Part shown: one piece after another, positions 50,601-62,259 of the stretch
Numbering within the stretch: the first letter of the stretch is position 1
Layout of the letters: each line of letters begins with the position of its first letter
DNA from: Escallonia rubra
Lineage: Eukaryota; Streptophyta; Magnoliopsida; Escalloniales; Escalloniaceae
Assembly (NCBI GenBank): GCA_033065855.1
Contig: JAVXUO010000086.1
Coordinates: 434,001 to 498,000, forward strand
Direction: 5' to 3'
DNA: 64,000 nt
Translations under genes and position numbers: made by a program
Notes under the pieces: generated by a model
The model's database searches: none
Told to the model about the DNA's origin: nothing
Seen by the model: the letters and a program-made list of their open reading frames with translations, nothing else

Positions 50601-50849
50601 CATCCCAAGCAAGCAACTTGTGCTCTGTAACCTGCAACTTGCTTCTATCCGTGCTAGGAGAAATGGAGAATAATAGACTGGAGGGAGAGGGATGTATACA
50701 CGCACCTGTTGTGGGCTGATAGAGTCACGATCGTTAGATACAAAGAGTGGCTTGCCTGCAGGCGGACGATCATATGCAGTACTGAAATCAAAGAATACTA
50801 CAAACGTCAAAGCAATTGCCAATAGCAGACACAACCCTTTGACCGCCAT
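47602..50849 (-). CDS. PAP: Purple acid phosphatase PAP-B (five exons, intact)
   Basis: Exons on the minus strand: 50849-50706, 49745-49451, 48977-48403, 48046-47958 and 47785-47602. Exon lengths are identical to PAP-A (144, 295, 575, 89, 184), giving 428 aa. Signal peptide 1-25; ligands D148, D175, Y178, N208, H292, H331, H333 all kept. It is a recent paralog of PAP-A: only a few residues differ per exon (N168D, I214T, F279V, A301D). One change stands out: GNREG in PAP-A and PAP-C is GNRHG here (E363H). The start MAVKG is fixed because the upstream ATG of PAP-A is AAG here. Expected to be a secreted or vacuolar phosphate-scavenging enzyme. Confidence 0.95.
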
Positions 50850-50912
50850 GGCAGAACAGGGATAGAGCAAGGAGATGAAGGGCAGAGGCTTCCTGTTAAT
50901 GAATGCCTTGTA

Positions 50913-50922
50913 GATTTTATAG
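50913..50922 (-). promoter_or_regulatory. TATA box of PAP-B
   Basis: TATAAAATC on the minus strand about 65 bp before the start codon, in the same context as PAP-A and also next to a (CT)n tract (about 50935-50950). Confidence 0.65.
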
Positions 50923-50950
50923 GAGGGCGGGGAGAGAGAGAGAGAGTGAG

Positions 50951-53260
50951 AGACGGAAAAATAAAATTTTGAGGGGCAACAATTTCTTATTTTGATTATC
51001 TTTTGTCAGTCTTCGGAATGTGTGATTCTCTTATTTAACCATGGAATGTGTATGTGATTCTTAAATTAACCCTGAAGGGAGTTACTAATTTTTATACCAC
51101 TTCCTAACGTGACACTTATTAAAATTTCTTTCACATTTTGTTCATAATTGTGTATATCTAACGCTTGAATTATAAAGAAACAACGTTTGAATTTTATCAA
51201 TTTTGAATTCGCAGGATAAGGTTTGAATTCAGAAGTTATTCATCAAAAGGCTTTACAAGAAAGGAAAACATAAGATGAGCAATTTTTTTCACATGCATTG
51301 TCAAAGCGGGAATCGATGTTTTTTTATAGTCACGAAAGTCATCAATAATCGAGTTTATACTAAACGCCTCTATAAATAGTTAGTATTTAATTAACTTTGT
51401 AAGATTAATGAACAGCATATCACTTATCTTGTGTGAAAGAAGCTTATACTGCTACATGCATATATATATATATAGTAATAATGTGATTATCAAATTTTAT
51501 AAAGATTATAGTTCATTCTTGTTTTATAGTTCATTGGTTCATTGGTCCATTATTACATTATATAGTAATAAGGTAATAATGTGATTATCAAATTTTATAG
51601 TTCATTTTATAACGGTTAATATACTAGTATAAGATTCTAGACAACCACAAAAAAAAATAAAAATAAAAAAATACTACCTTGATACATTCTTGTTTCTTTG
51701 TAATATGTTTTGAGACTTGGCAGATGAAGGTGGAGCAAGAGAAAGACAAAGATTGTAATGGCTGACGGCAAAGAAAGTAATAAACCCAAGAAAAAGAAAC
51801 CATAATATAGTAATACTACATTACTGCTATGTTTTTGTGAATACATGATCAAATATAAGTACTCACTCTTTAAGAAACTTAAAAAAAATCTGAAAATTTG
51901 GAGATGACTGTGGTCCCCTAGGCCCTTTCGTTAGTCAGTCCCTATTCGACGATACACTTTACCGTCTAAAAAAAAGAAGGTAGGCAACTCTTTTAGTTGA
52001 TTCTTGAGAAAATATTGTTTCTTGTTGTGTAAAACAAAGTTGCATAAGAAATTGTAGACATGGTAAACTTTTTTTGGGCCAAAGATAATTGCCAAAAGAA
52101 ATATTGCATCAACTCTTTTAGTCGATTCTTCATTCCTGTTGCACCCAAACCATTGTAGCAAATGCTCTAAAGTCTAAAGTTTGGCAGCTAAGTTGAATGT
52201 ATGTGTGGACGGTTTCTTTGTCACAGTCAAGGGACAGTTTGGCATTGCGGCCACGGTTTCTTCATTTCCCACTTACTACGTGGACGCAGTTCACACCCAA
52301 AACAAATAAGAGAACACTTGTCTTGACTCTTGAGCAACGTTTTGCGCAGATTCTATGTATGTAAAAATTTGAATAGATCTAACCCAAGAAAGTCTTGACC
52401 ATAGCCCTCTCCCTCCCTCTACTTTTAGGGATGAGTACCAAACTTCAAATCGATTCAAACCGTCAAATTGAACTAATCAAATCTGAACCGTCTTAAAATC
52501 TCAGCGGTTCAATTTCACATTTTTTAAACTTATCTTCGTTCGATTCAGTTCCGTTCGGTTCACATTTTTTATATGTTTAATTACTTTTACTTATTCTTGT
52601 CGTTTGTATCACTATGGCCACAATCGCTTTCACCTATTTCTTGTAGTTTGTATCGGTATGGCCACAATCATTCTTTTAATGTTTTTCTTGACTGTAGCCC
52701 TCTCCCTTGCTCTACGCTGGCCCCTCCTAGCCCGTAAGACACTACAAATTTTATAAGCCGATTGATCTAATATTATGAGTTTCTTTTTATCGTGAAGTAT
52801 GCCAGATTATGTCATAATAAGATATCGTTACATATTGACGTGTTAATCATAACAAAATTTTCACTTGTACATAACAAACATGAATAATTATCACGGCGAA
52901 ATGGTTAATTCCATCGGCTGAAAACACACATCTAAAACTTGCTAATGCAGCACCAAAACCATAAAAGCTGTTTCCACATATATTGCGTGTTGTACTACGT
53001 CTTGGTCGGCCGGCTTTGTGGCATTTGAGTCCTCTTTTTGTAGTTGAAGTGTTGATATAACGAATTCAGACATTTAATTACAACAAATGAAGTTTAAACG
53101 GCCGACGGTTGAGATCAAATATCACAGTCCTCTTTATGAATGTTGCCTCGTTTGAAGTTTTCAGAAAGCTGCCACGAAGAACACATAGTGGCACCGTAGC
53201 GGCGATATATGCGACGAGAGTATGAAAACCTATAGTACCACCTCAATTCTGGACTATCCA
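50951..53260. other. PAP-B 5' flank containing a hAT relic
   Basis: Homologous to the PAP-A flank. The hAT relic spans about 51290-51930 (TATAGTCACGAAA to the TTTCGTTAGTC edge). A local duplication of TAATGTGATTATCAAATTTTATA occurs at about 51480 and 51575. It carries the empty site for the small DNA element at 53094-53101. No gene. Confidence 0.55.
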
Positions 53261-53339
53261 TTTGTCTCTACCAATTTTGAAAGCATGCCAACGGTGGTTC
53301 AATCTTTTCTTCCAAACCTCCATCCATCTGGTAAGCCTT

Positions 53340-53680
53340 CGTCGAAGTGCACTCAATATGGCGAAGCCGGTAGATAATTCGGCACGCCACATGACTCTGC
53401 TTCACTGGCATCCCCCAAAGGGTGGCTGGATAAAAGTTAACGTTGACGGTGCTGCACGAGGAGATCCAAGACCGACAGGGATAGCAAACCATACTAGCAA
53501 ATGTGTTCTTGGTAATATTCAGGCATATCTGATAGTCGTATAGCCGAGACGTTGGCGATTTGGAAAGGGTTAGATTTGGCATGGATTAAGGGCTTTCGCA
53601 AGATAATTTTTTAGTTAATAGGAAGGGCCGGATGACATATCAGAGAACACAAACTCAGATCCCGACGGTGATATAGTTAA
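53340..53680 (+). pseudogene. RNase H-like fragment
   Basis: Plus-strand reading LHWHPPKGGWIKVNVDGAAR is followed, after frame changes, by AETLAIWKGLDLAWIKGF, as in the RNase H fold of plant non-LTR retroelements. It is the uninterrupted paralog of the scrap around the chromovirus in unit 1. The junction phrase GAGATCCAAGACC (53461-53473) is the empty chromovirus site. Further RNase H-like phrases (WIGVVVKDTRRRFLAEQSEK) occur at about 53910-53970. Confidence 0.65.
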
Positions 53681-54138
53681 AAAGATAAAAAAATATGATC
53701 GACAGACAATGGTCTTTCTCGTAGAATTGCTATGTACTTGATAGTCGGCCCGAAAACACCTTCTGGGTGTCAATTTTTCTTGTGTAAAGTTTTAGTGTAA
53801 TTGCAGGCTAACCATTGTTGGAGCTAAAATTCATGTACTTTTTGTCTACTCTGCTCAATTCTCCGAAGGTTTCTAAAACCCTTAATGGGCTCAAGAAAGG
53901 TCAAGCATGGATTGGCGTAGTTGTCAAGGACACGAGGAGAAGATTTTTAGCAGAACAATCCGAGAAATTATGGGGCTTTTAGTTTTAATATGTCATTTAC
54001 ACTTGATAACTTTGTATATAAACCTTTCCAATCATATATTTGGCAGATTATGGCTTCATATGGTCTCAGACATTCCTTTCCAGAAATAGTAAGAAAGTTA
54101 CTCCTTACAAGCTGGATTTGCTGCAAGGCTTTGTAACC

Positions 54139-54337
54139 ACGGTAACGGTTGAAAATCTGAAAATGTTTTTTAGTGACATAAAATCCGTCGGTATTGACCT
54201 GTTGCTAAATATCCGTCGCTAATGTTTTCAGGGACGGACGTTGCCGTTGCTGAAAACTTTTAGCGACGGACATTTAGCGACAGGTCCATACCGTCGCTAG
54301 AAGTCTTTTTTAGTGACGGAAAGGAGTCCGTCGCTAA

Positions 54338-54387
<50 letters not shown>

Positions 54388-54395
54388 TAGTGTTA
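54139..54395. mobile_element. CACTA-like terminal scrap
   Basis: It contains repeated, inverted GTCCGTCGCTAAA / TTTAGCGACGGAC motifs and ends, after an (AT)n tract (54340-54383), in TTTTGTAGTG. That is the reverse complement of the CACTACAAAA end typical of CACTA elements. The other terminus and a 3-bp duplication were not found. Confidence 0.5.
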
Positions 54396-54664
54396 AAATA
54401 TCAAGCTGAATTGGCTTTAGAATATATTTGAATGACCCCATGTTCAAAAAATAAAGTTGTTAAATTGAAACTTGTTCTATAATCAAGTATTGTGTATAAG
54501 TTTTAAAATGTGAAAATCATATATGTCCTTGAAGTAGTTCTTTAATATTTAAAGTTTTTATTTTGTATCATTTTTTAAGAAATTCTCATAGTGCAACTTG
54601 TCAACATTCTAGATCGGTAGTTATGTAACACAAAAAATAGTGTTACACCAACATGAGTGTTCAC

Positions 54665-54665
<1 letters not shown>

Positions 54666-54708
<43 letters not shown>

Positions 54709-54820
54709 GCAATCTATATCTATATAATGTATACTTTATATATATATATATATATATATATAAAGTATACATTATATAGATATAGATTGCTATGTAATAT
54801 ATATATAGTATACATATATA

Positions 54821-54878
<58 letters not shown>

Positions 54879-54905
54879 TACATTATATATATATAGATTG
54901 CTATG
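54666..54905. repeat. TA microsatellite with long perfect palindrome
   Basis: 54703-54796 is a perfect 94-bp palindrome. The arms (CATAGCAATCTATATC and AATGTATACTTTA) are joined by (TA)n. A third partial arm follows a further (AT)n run and ends at about 54905 (AGATTGCTATGTAA). Reading frames here are TA-repeat artefacts. Confidence 0.88.
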
Positions 54906-55331
54906 TAATTGATAGTCTATTGTCACCAAAAAAAGAAAAGAAAAGTACTAATGACAGTTGTGGTGATAGCGTCGCCCCGAAAACACCTTCTAGGTGTCAA
55001 TTTTTCTTGTGTCAATTTCTATTGTAATTGCAAGCTAACCACGGTAACGGGAGCTAAAATTCGTGTACTTTTCTTCTACTCTGCTCAGTTCCCAGAAGGT
55101 TCCTTCATCCCCTGATGGGCTCAAGAAAAGTCAAGCATGGATCGGCCTAGCTGTCATGGACACCATGAGAAGATCTTTAGCTGGATAATTCGAGAAATTA
55201 TGGGGGCTTTTATTAGTTTTAAAATGTCATTTACACTTGATAATTTTGTATATAAATCTTTCCAATAATATCTTTGGCAGACTATGGCTTCATATGGTCT
55301 CAGACATTCCTTTCCAGAAATAGTAAGAATG

Positions 55332-58084
55332 TTACTCCTTACAAGCTGGGTTAGCTGCGAGGCTTTGTAACCAAAATGCATCTGATGCGACTGCTTCATC
55401 ATTTTGGTTTCGATGCCACGTCCACTGTGCATGGGTTGCATTCACCACCTCTAGCATGCCATGCCCAAAACTCGCCTCCCTAAAGACCGAAATTTTTGGC
55501 TGTGGTGATATGTACCTGCATGTAATTTATGGTCTTTCAACGATCAAAATCCAAAGAAAGGCGAAAAACTGGTGCAAATAATGAACTTACTTGCTGGCAA
55601 GGCCTTCACGGTTTCCACCGTCTCCAATGGTGATATGCACTGGACCGCAGTCGTTAGCTTGTTCATTGTAAACGCGAGTCTAAGAGAGGGACAGAGAGAG
55701 AATGTTAATGCATCCTCCAATTTTTTACAATTGAGTGATTTCACTATAGCTAAATGCACTATGGAATTGAACCTAATCAATTTCTTCTCAATGATATAAT
55801 CCATACAATATTCCTCCAAATCTTGAGTGACAAATTGTAGCTATTGATGGGAAAAGGGAAAAGAAGCTTACAAAGCGCTCGTAAGCATGGACATGCCCTG
55901 CAAAAACAACATCAACACGAGATCCGTAGAGCAACCCTTCCATGGCTGCCTTCATGTCAATAGATTCAGTCTCCCCTTGGTGAGCAGTATTGGAGTTGTA
56001 CCATGGGGCATGGAGAAGGACGACAAGCCATGGTGTTTTTGTCCTATTGACCTTTCCCAAATCAGACTGAAGCCACTCGTACTGTTCGGAACCAACTCCA
56101 AAATCGGTATAAGACCCCAACATGGCTATATGGACACCGGCTACTTCGAAAGAGTAATACAAGTTGGACTTAGAACCACTCTCCTCAAAAGGCATAGGCC
56201 ATCTTGCATTGTAAGACGAAAAGGGTGTGCTGTGCAGCAACGGAATTTTTTCAACCTCGTGGTTGCCTTGTGTCACCATCCACGGCCGCTGGCTAGCGAG
56301 TGGCTCGACCAACCGGCCAAATGAGTCCCACCGTGGTTGTAAATAATCAGCATAAGACAAGTCACCTGGTAGTAGCAACACATCGTAGTTTGACTTTGAA
56401 ATGTGCTGAAGGGTCGAATGAGTCCATTCGGTTTGTCCAAGATCACCTGAATGTAATCGAGTATCCAAATTAAGGCCCCGAAAAGGCCAATCCCAAATTT
56501 GTGAAAGTCACGCAGAGTCCTAGTCGGGGAAAAATATCAAGGAAAATACCTATGACAGCAAACTTGATTGGAAATTGTGCTGAAGGGGTTTTGAATCTGA
56601 ATTGGGGGGACGAATCTAAGCCACAACGGTAGTAATACACCGTATTAGGCTTCAATGGCCCAATGACTACATTGTGTAATTGGCCAGACTTGTACCACAG
56701 ATATTCGTAGGAAGAAGTACTCCCATTTGCTGAAACTCCAATAGCTGCTCCCGCAGATGTATCATATCTTACTGTTGCCGGAGTTGGATCATAAGTAATC
56801 CATGTTATTCTCATCTTGTCTTCACCAACAATTGATATATGCACCTGCAAAAGCAAGAAAGCCGGTTCATTGTACCTATCCCTTTGCTAAACTTCCGTTA
56901 GCGTCAAAGTATGGCTAAGGCCAAAAAACAGCGTTGAAATATCGAGCAATCAAACAATCGTACCCATAAATTTACTTGAACTTGCAAGATTATGCATGTT
57001 AAGGAATGCAAAAAGCAAAATGAATTTGTTTCGTCCAGCGTTAGACTTTTAATTTATTTAACAAAAGTTTCTGTATCAAAGACTGATGTTTTGTAATATA
57101 TAACATGCATCGATCCTAAAATGCATATATCAGAAACTCTAGTTTTTGATGGATGGATCACTACCAGTTTTATCAAACACAAACTACGAGGAAACAGTAA
57201 CATACTTGCACCTAAACTTGATCACCCACTTTATTTGCACAATTTGCTTTCTAAAATCCATACGTAATCTGCCTCATAGTCTCTTAAGGTAATTACAATA
57301 TAGATGACAAATCTGTCTATTAACGGTGTTGGCCAATATTTTATCAATTTATGGGGTACCAAGTTAGTTTAATGCAGTTCAACCTCCCCCAAAAGGTAAC
57401 AAAAGTAGAGAACAATCCTTCCTAGTTTGTAGCATGGCACTGAATATGCAAAGGAGGAACTCAATTTCGTGACTATATTCCCATGAAACATTGAAAAAAT
57501 ACCGACTTCCTAACCAACTTAACTAAAAATTTGAGGAAAAGAAAACTACTAGTCATAACTTCTTACCATGCAAGTCTTTGTTCCCACACACAGGCCGGTT
57601 TTGCTAATAGATACTATAGTGTTAGGGAGCGTTATAAGAAAGAGATGCTAAAGCCCAAGTTTTGTAGGCAGTTTTTGTGAACGATTCCACCAAACTCTAA
57701 AGGCCATAAATCCCAAAATCTTTGAATAACATGGAATCCAAAGGAGTTATAAAGCAGTTCACACAGCATGTTCCCTGCATGATTTTGCAAAATCAGACAC
57801 TAATTTACTAAAAAAAAAAAAAAAATCAAACCCTCAAGTCTCACTTTCCAATGTTATGTATGGCTACTTGCAGTTTGACAAAGTTAGTAGACCATCAACT
57901 TTTATCCCACATGAACAAACAGTGCACTGCATACCTGTTGTGGAGAAGTTGAATCAAGATCATCAGGGAGTGGCACAAAGAGGGAGCTTCGTGCAGGCGG
58001 CCGGTCATACGCGCTACTGCAATCAAAGACTCCTGCGAAGGTTAAGGCAATTGCCAATAGCACAGCCAACCCTTCAACAGCCAT
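55332..58084 (-). CDS. PAP: Purple acid phosphatase PAP-C (five exons, intact)
   Basis: Exons on the minus strand: 58084-57935, 56844-56550, 56446-55872, 55679-55591 and 55515-55332, giving 430 aa. Exon 1 is two codons longer than in PAP-A and PAP-B; all other exons have the same length. Signal peptide about 1-25 ([18 protein letters not shown]), mature start near YDRPP. Ligands D150 (GDLG), D177 and Y180 (GDLSYAD), N210 (GNHE), H294 (VLLHAPW), H333 and H335 (GHVH). The C-terminus ends NPACKE. It is more diverged from PAP-A/B than they are from each other, so it represents the older paralog. Its 1.1 kb first intron shows no obvious insertion. Likely secreted or vacuolar. Confidence 0.95.
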
Positions 58085-59257
58085 GAGAGAAGAGAAAGAT
58101 GGGGGGGAGAGCGAAAGAGAGGGAGGAAAGGAACTTGTTTCCTTCTGAATGGATTGTGGATATCAATCTGCATCATTGGCAGTTATATTAAAGGGAAAAT
58201 TTTGTCCTTCACAGCGTTGGAGCAAAACTTCCGCCAAACTATTTATACAGCAACTGAAAATTCTCTTAAGTTCATTTATGGCACTTTATCATCACTAAAA
58301 TATTATGCCATAACACTTTATTATCACTAAAATATTATGTCTTTTGTTCCGTTGAATATTTTTGCAGGATTGATTTATAGTACATCAAGATATAATTACC
58401 TATCTTAATCATTATGTTTACCATAACTTGACTTGTTGAAAGACACTTACTTTAATTTCAACTTGCAAATCTAAAGTTAATTAAAAATATATGTGTACCA
58501 AATTTATCGTAAGATATCGCCAGAACTAAAACAGAAAAGTTCAGTCGATTAAAAACAATTACAAAACAACATTAGAATGCGACATATGTTCTGTCCCTGA
58601 AAAAGAAAATTGAGTTAGAAGAAACTACTCCAGCCCCTGCGTGAAATTATGAGTTCAATTCAATATTTGCGCATATACCAAATTTATCATAGTGATATCA
58701 CAGAAAATCAAGAGAAAAAACTACTCTATGTTTGGAACAATTCTCTTAGGATTTTGATTTTCAAGTTAGGGATTGGATTCGGAATTTGGCGATGACAATA
58801 ATGTGGCGGTGGTGGTGTCATGTTGTGTGGTTTGGCGATGACAATAATGTTGCGGTTGTAGTGGGCGTAACTGTCCACTGGTGGTGGTGGAGATAGTGGT
58901 TCATTGGTAGTGATAGTGACGGTAATTTGCACCCAAAAAAATAAAGATAGTGACGGTAATGTAGTGGTGACAGTAGTGGCAAGGTGTAAAAACGATGCTA
59001 GCAGGTTCATTGGTTGCTGAAATTCAAGAAATCACAAAATATGTAAATAATTAGTTCAAGTGAATCCAAATCCTATGAAATTGAATTATTTTTAATAGAA
59101 ATAAATCCAGTCAAATTTCATGAAATTTAATTTGAATTCCACTTTTTAATGTTTCAAATAACAAATTTTGAATATCTAAAATCAAGTTTCATCGGTCACT
59201 GTCACTGTCGGTATGAAAATTCGAACTCAAAATCTCGAGGCTCTTTGTCACACCACC
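58085..59257. other. PAP-C 5' flank
   Basis: A purine-rich leader region lies at 58085-58135 and a weak TATA-like TTTAATATAA (minus) at about 58183. A short minisatellite (GGCGATGACAATAATGT repeated, about 58788 and 58832) lies within a GGTGGT-rich stretch to about 58985. The minus frame at 58726-59010 comes from that low-complexity DNA and is not taken as a gene. Confidence 0.5.
58671..58678. promoter_or_regulatory. Candidate PHR1-type P1BS site upstream of PAP-C
   Basis: GCATATAC fits the GNATATNC consensus bound by PHR1-type regulators of phosphate starvation, about 590 bp upstream of the PAP-C start. The motif is short and expected by chance once in a few kb. No match was noticed in the near flanks of PAP-A or PAP-B. 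Confidence 0.25.
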
Positions 59258-59920
59258 CAGTGGCGGAACTGTAGCATGGCCGGGGGGGGCCACGGCACCC
59301 CCCAATTGTTTGGATTTGTTTTTAGTTATTGATAATAATACTCATATTTCACATATTTACGAAAATGCCATTATATCGTAAATAATTAATTAGGGTTTTA
59401 TTTGTTGTATTATTTATTCTTTGTGTCATCGGCCGTCATAATCTTCTTAATTCTCATTTTTCATTCTTCCAAATCTCAAATTTCAAATTTCCAGATTACC
59501 AAAAAAACACGAATTGATCAAGATGAGTTCTTTTGTTTATAGTTTAATTCTTGGAGTATTAACAAATTCAATAGTTACGCTAATTATAGTATTAACGTAC
59601 TCAATTGTTATGCTATTTCAATAGTTACGCTATTCATTAGTTTAATTCTTATATTATTAATGTATTCAATAGTTACGAAAAAACACGAACTAAGCAATTT
59701 ATTATGCATTTAACGTATTCAATAGTTGTGTTAATTATAATATGCTTATTTTTGTAGATGGGGAAGTCAAAGTCACACACAATTGGTTAGTTCTTTCAAA
59801 CAAAAAATGTTAGCAGTAGTAATCTTGATAAACTTTAACCTTCTTCATTCTTTTACGTTAGCCATCAATTTTTTTATGTCTTTTGGCGCCCCCCGATTAA
59901 ACTTTCTGGATCCGCCCCTG
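59258..59920 (+). mobile_element. Short non-autonomous hAT element, second copy
   Basis: 663 bp, ends CAGTGGCGGAAC and (inward from the right) CAGGGGCGGATCC. The flank CACCACC is repeated on both sides (59251-59257 and 59921-59927), an imperfect 8-bp duplication. It is the same family as 6556-7483 but in opposite orientation. At 59758 the plus strand begins MGKSKSHTI, a stop, then FFQTKNVSSSN, the same transposase N-terminus. A run of about 27 C (59932-59958) follows. Confidence 0.82.
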
Positions 59921-60021
59921 CACCACCACCACCCCCCCCCCCCCCCCCCCCCCCCCCCGGGTTCAGTCATGTGATTTAAAACACGCCGGATGTATCTAAT
60001 GAAAAATAAGACCAATATACC

Positions 60022-60465
60022 ATGAGAAAGAAACTAGTCCTGCAAAAAGAAAAGAAAGTTGGAAGAAATTACTCGGTGTGTGATATCATGACCATGGGTG
60101 TGCTGTGCTGGGTTGGGGTTAACCGGTTAAGTAACGTGTCGAAACACAAACAAAAACCTGGCTGTCCTTCCTTGGACACGTGGGGAGCGTTGGACGAGGA
60201 ACGCGTGCTGCAAGTAACGCCTACTGTCCGAGGTAGAAGGATTGAGAGTAACATGCGTCATGTCCATTCTCCTGGTTCGCGAGCTAAGGGGGGGAAAGCT
60301 TGGCATTTGCGCACGTACAGTTCCATTGGCGGTGGTGATTCCCATTGCAGAAATCCCTTTGAAATAAGAAGACGTAGTAGAATTGTTTTAATTTTCATTT
60401 GTGTTTTAATTTTATTTAAGCTTAAAATATATCGCCTGATTTCTAACTCGAAACTTTATTTATAG
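60022..60465 (+). other. Unassigned 147-codon open frame
   Basis: The frame starts MRKKLVLQKEKKVGRNYS and ends in a hydrophobic stretch (IVLIFICVLILFKLKIY). It includes GACACGTGGGG (a G-box core, about 60175) in the DNA. No family was recognised, and overlapping frames are open on the other strand. Probably not a gene. Confidence 0.15.
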
Positions 60466-61590
60466 AAAAAATAGGTTCATTGAGTGTAAGAAACATATTC
60501 ATCACTTACTAGTTTTGACCATATGCGTTGTTTATGGAAGCACCATATTATAATAACTAAGACTAGTTATCGTTGCACACAAGATGTGTGTGCAAAACTG
60601 AAGTTAACAATATGATACTTTTAGATATCAAGCCTGACCATTAGACTTTATTTTAGCTACATTTTCAATAAATTTCAGATTGTGAAGACCAAACATGTCT
60701 TTATAAGTAGGTATTTATATTTAAGTTTTTTATTGTGTCATTTTTAACAATTTTCATAGTTAATTATGTAATATCAAAATCGGTGTCACATCAAAAGTGC
60801 TATTTTCTTAATAAGTAGTATAGATATAGTTACTGAACCATGTACTCAAAATATCTTTCCATCTTCTGTTAGTTGCTAAAAAGTTAATTTAAAAAATATT
60901 TTTTGCAACAAAACAAGATAAAAAATACATGAGAGGGTGCAAATAATATTTTTCAACCACTTGATAAGACTATTATAAAAAGAAATGTAAGTATTATAAA
61001 TCGTAATAAAAACAAAAATGTAAAAAATGTTGGAGATAATCACGGATTATTTTACAAAATTGGAATATGAGGTCTTTTATATTGAATTAAAGTTATCAAC
61101 TTAGCTTGAGTTATATGTAAATGGTATTAGTGAGACTATATTGTAACCAAAACTTTAGAGTGAACTAGAGAGAAAAGAAGAAAGTATGTCCAAAAAGGTA
61201 GATTTAAAGAAAGATATATGAGGTATTGATAAGTTTGTATGTGTGTGCGCGAGCGAGAGAGAGAGGGGGGGGGGGGGAGAGTCAAATCAAATTGAATAGG
61301 GGGTGTGTGTGCGTGTGCGCGTGTGTGTGAGAGAGAGAGCGAGAGAAAAAAAAGAAAAATCAAATTGTGTGTGCGTAAGTGAGAGAGAGAGGGGTAAAGA
61401 GAGAGGGGGGAGAGAGACAAAGAGAAAATTAAAAGGGAGAGTATATTCAAAAGTGTTACAAAAAGTCAAATGAGAAAGTTCACTCGGCGAGCTGAGCTAA
61501 CAGGGTGTCCAAGTATTGATAATCGGTAACATTTTCTCAGTTTCGGTTTTACCATGTGTAATTAGTTATCAGACATATTAGATTTTTAAC
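60466..61590. other. AT-rich intergenic DNA with GT/GA microsatellites
   Basis: No gene seen. Microsatellites run from about 61241 to 61440: GTGTGTGCGCGAGCGAGAGA, a G run at 61266-61276, GTGTGTGCGTGTGCGC and several (GA)n tracts. The minus frames across them are simple-sequence artefacts. Confidence 0.5.
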
Positions 61591-62049
61591 TGTTGCTGCT
61601 AAAAACTTGATCGAGAACCACAGCCAAGAAATAGACCTGCAAAACTGAACACAGAGTGACCGCCGGGTGAGGTTCCAGCGGAAGAAATCTCCGATGCTTA
61701 AGTCAGAGTGCAGCTAATAAGGTAGAATTCTGAGAAAGCAATACAACACAGTGTATACGTGTGTGTCATTGTCTACGTACCTGAGTTTAGTTTCTTTTAT
61801 ATAGCCATAGGTAGAAGATTCCTAGTAGGACTAGTATTCTATTCCGCTGGGCCTTAAGCAAGACCTATCAGGAACGTGTTAGGATCCTTGAAGATCACGT
61901 CATAATCTCTGATGATTCTGTTAGGATCCTTTTAGAATCCTAACTCCACCAATATGGTAACCACCAAATCCGTAGCTGACCAGGGTTGACCATAAGTCAT
62001 AACTGCCACGTATCATATGCTGATTGGGAGTGTACTTTTAGTTATATCA
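61591..62049 (-). repeat. LTR of a second Tat-like family element, minus orientation
   Basis: Plus strand begins TGTTGCTGCTAAAAACTTG and ends TTAGTTATATCA, with the same block order as the LTRs at 24785 and 32422 but clearly diverged. Next to it (62050-62072) lies the reverse complement of a polypurine tract (GGCAAAAGCAGAGGGCAT). This is therefore the 3' LTR of a minus-strand element whose body continues to the right. Confidence 0.88.
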
Positions 62050-62259
62050 TAATGCCCTCTGCTTTTGCCAGTAGTTACAAAGCGGGTGCAAGTACAATCA
62101 TACACTAGGATAGGTAAAAAAACGACTCAAGCGGGTTAAGCAACTTAATCAAAGGGTCACCATTGGAAGATGCTTGGACCTTCTGCTTGGACATAGTCAG
62201 GCTGAACACAATTTCTTGGAACTAGTTATGCTAGGATTGCCTTATCCAACACAACGGAA

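Larger units (their letters stand above)
53745..55378. repeat. Local duplication of about 400 bp flanking an insertion
   Basis: 53745-54138 and 54972-55378 are copies, from CCGAAAACACCTTCT to GCAAGGCTTTGTAACC / GCGAGGCTTTGTAACC. The second is the true 3' end of PAP-C. The first includes the last dozen codons of a PAP exon 5 ([12 protein letters not shown] plus stop on the minus strand) as an orphan. Unit 1 has only one copy. Confidence 0.8.
47195..56056 (-). repeat. Segmental duplication unit 2 (PAP-B to PAP-C)
   Basis: Second copy of the tandem unit. It starts in the PAP-B downstream flank and, for homology to unit 1, ends inside PAP-C exon 3 at the point where PAP-D stops. It lacks the MULE, small DNA element, chromovirus and Tat-like element of unit 1. 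It has its own 0.8 kb insertion and a local 0.4 kb duplication near 54-55 kb. Confidence 0.88.

Noticed and set aside
54575..54929. Tyr/Ile-rich frames near 54.7 kb
   Set aside because: Translation of (TA)n; not protein coding.
61136..61469. Ser/Leu-rich and His/Thr-rich minus frames
   Set aside because: Translation of GT/GA microsatellites.
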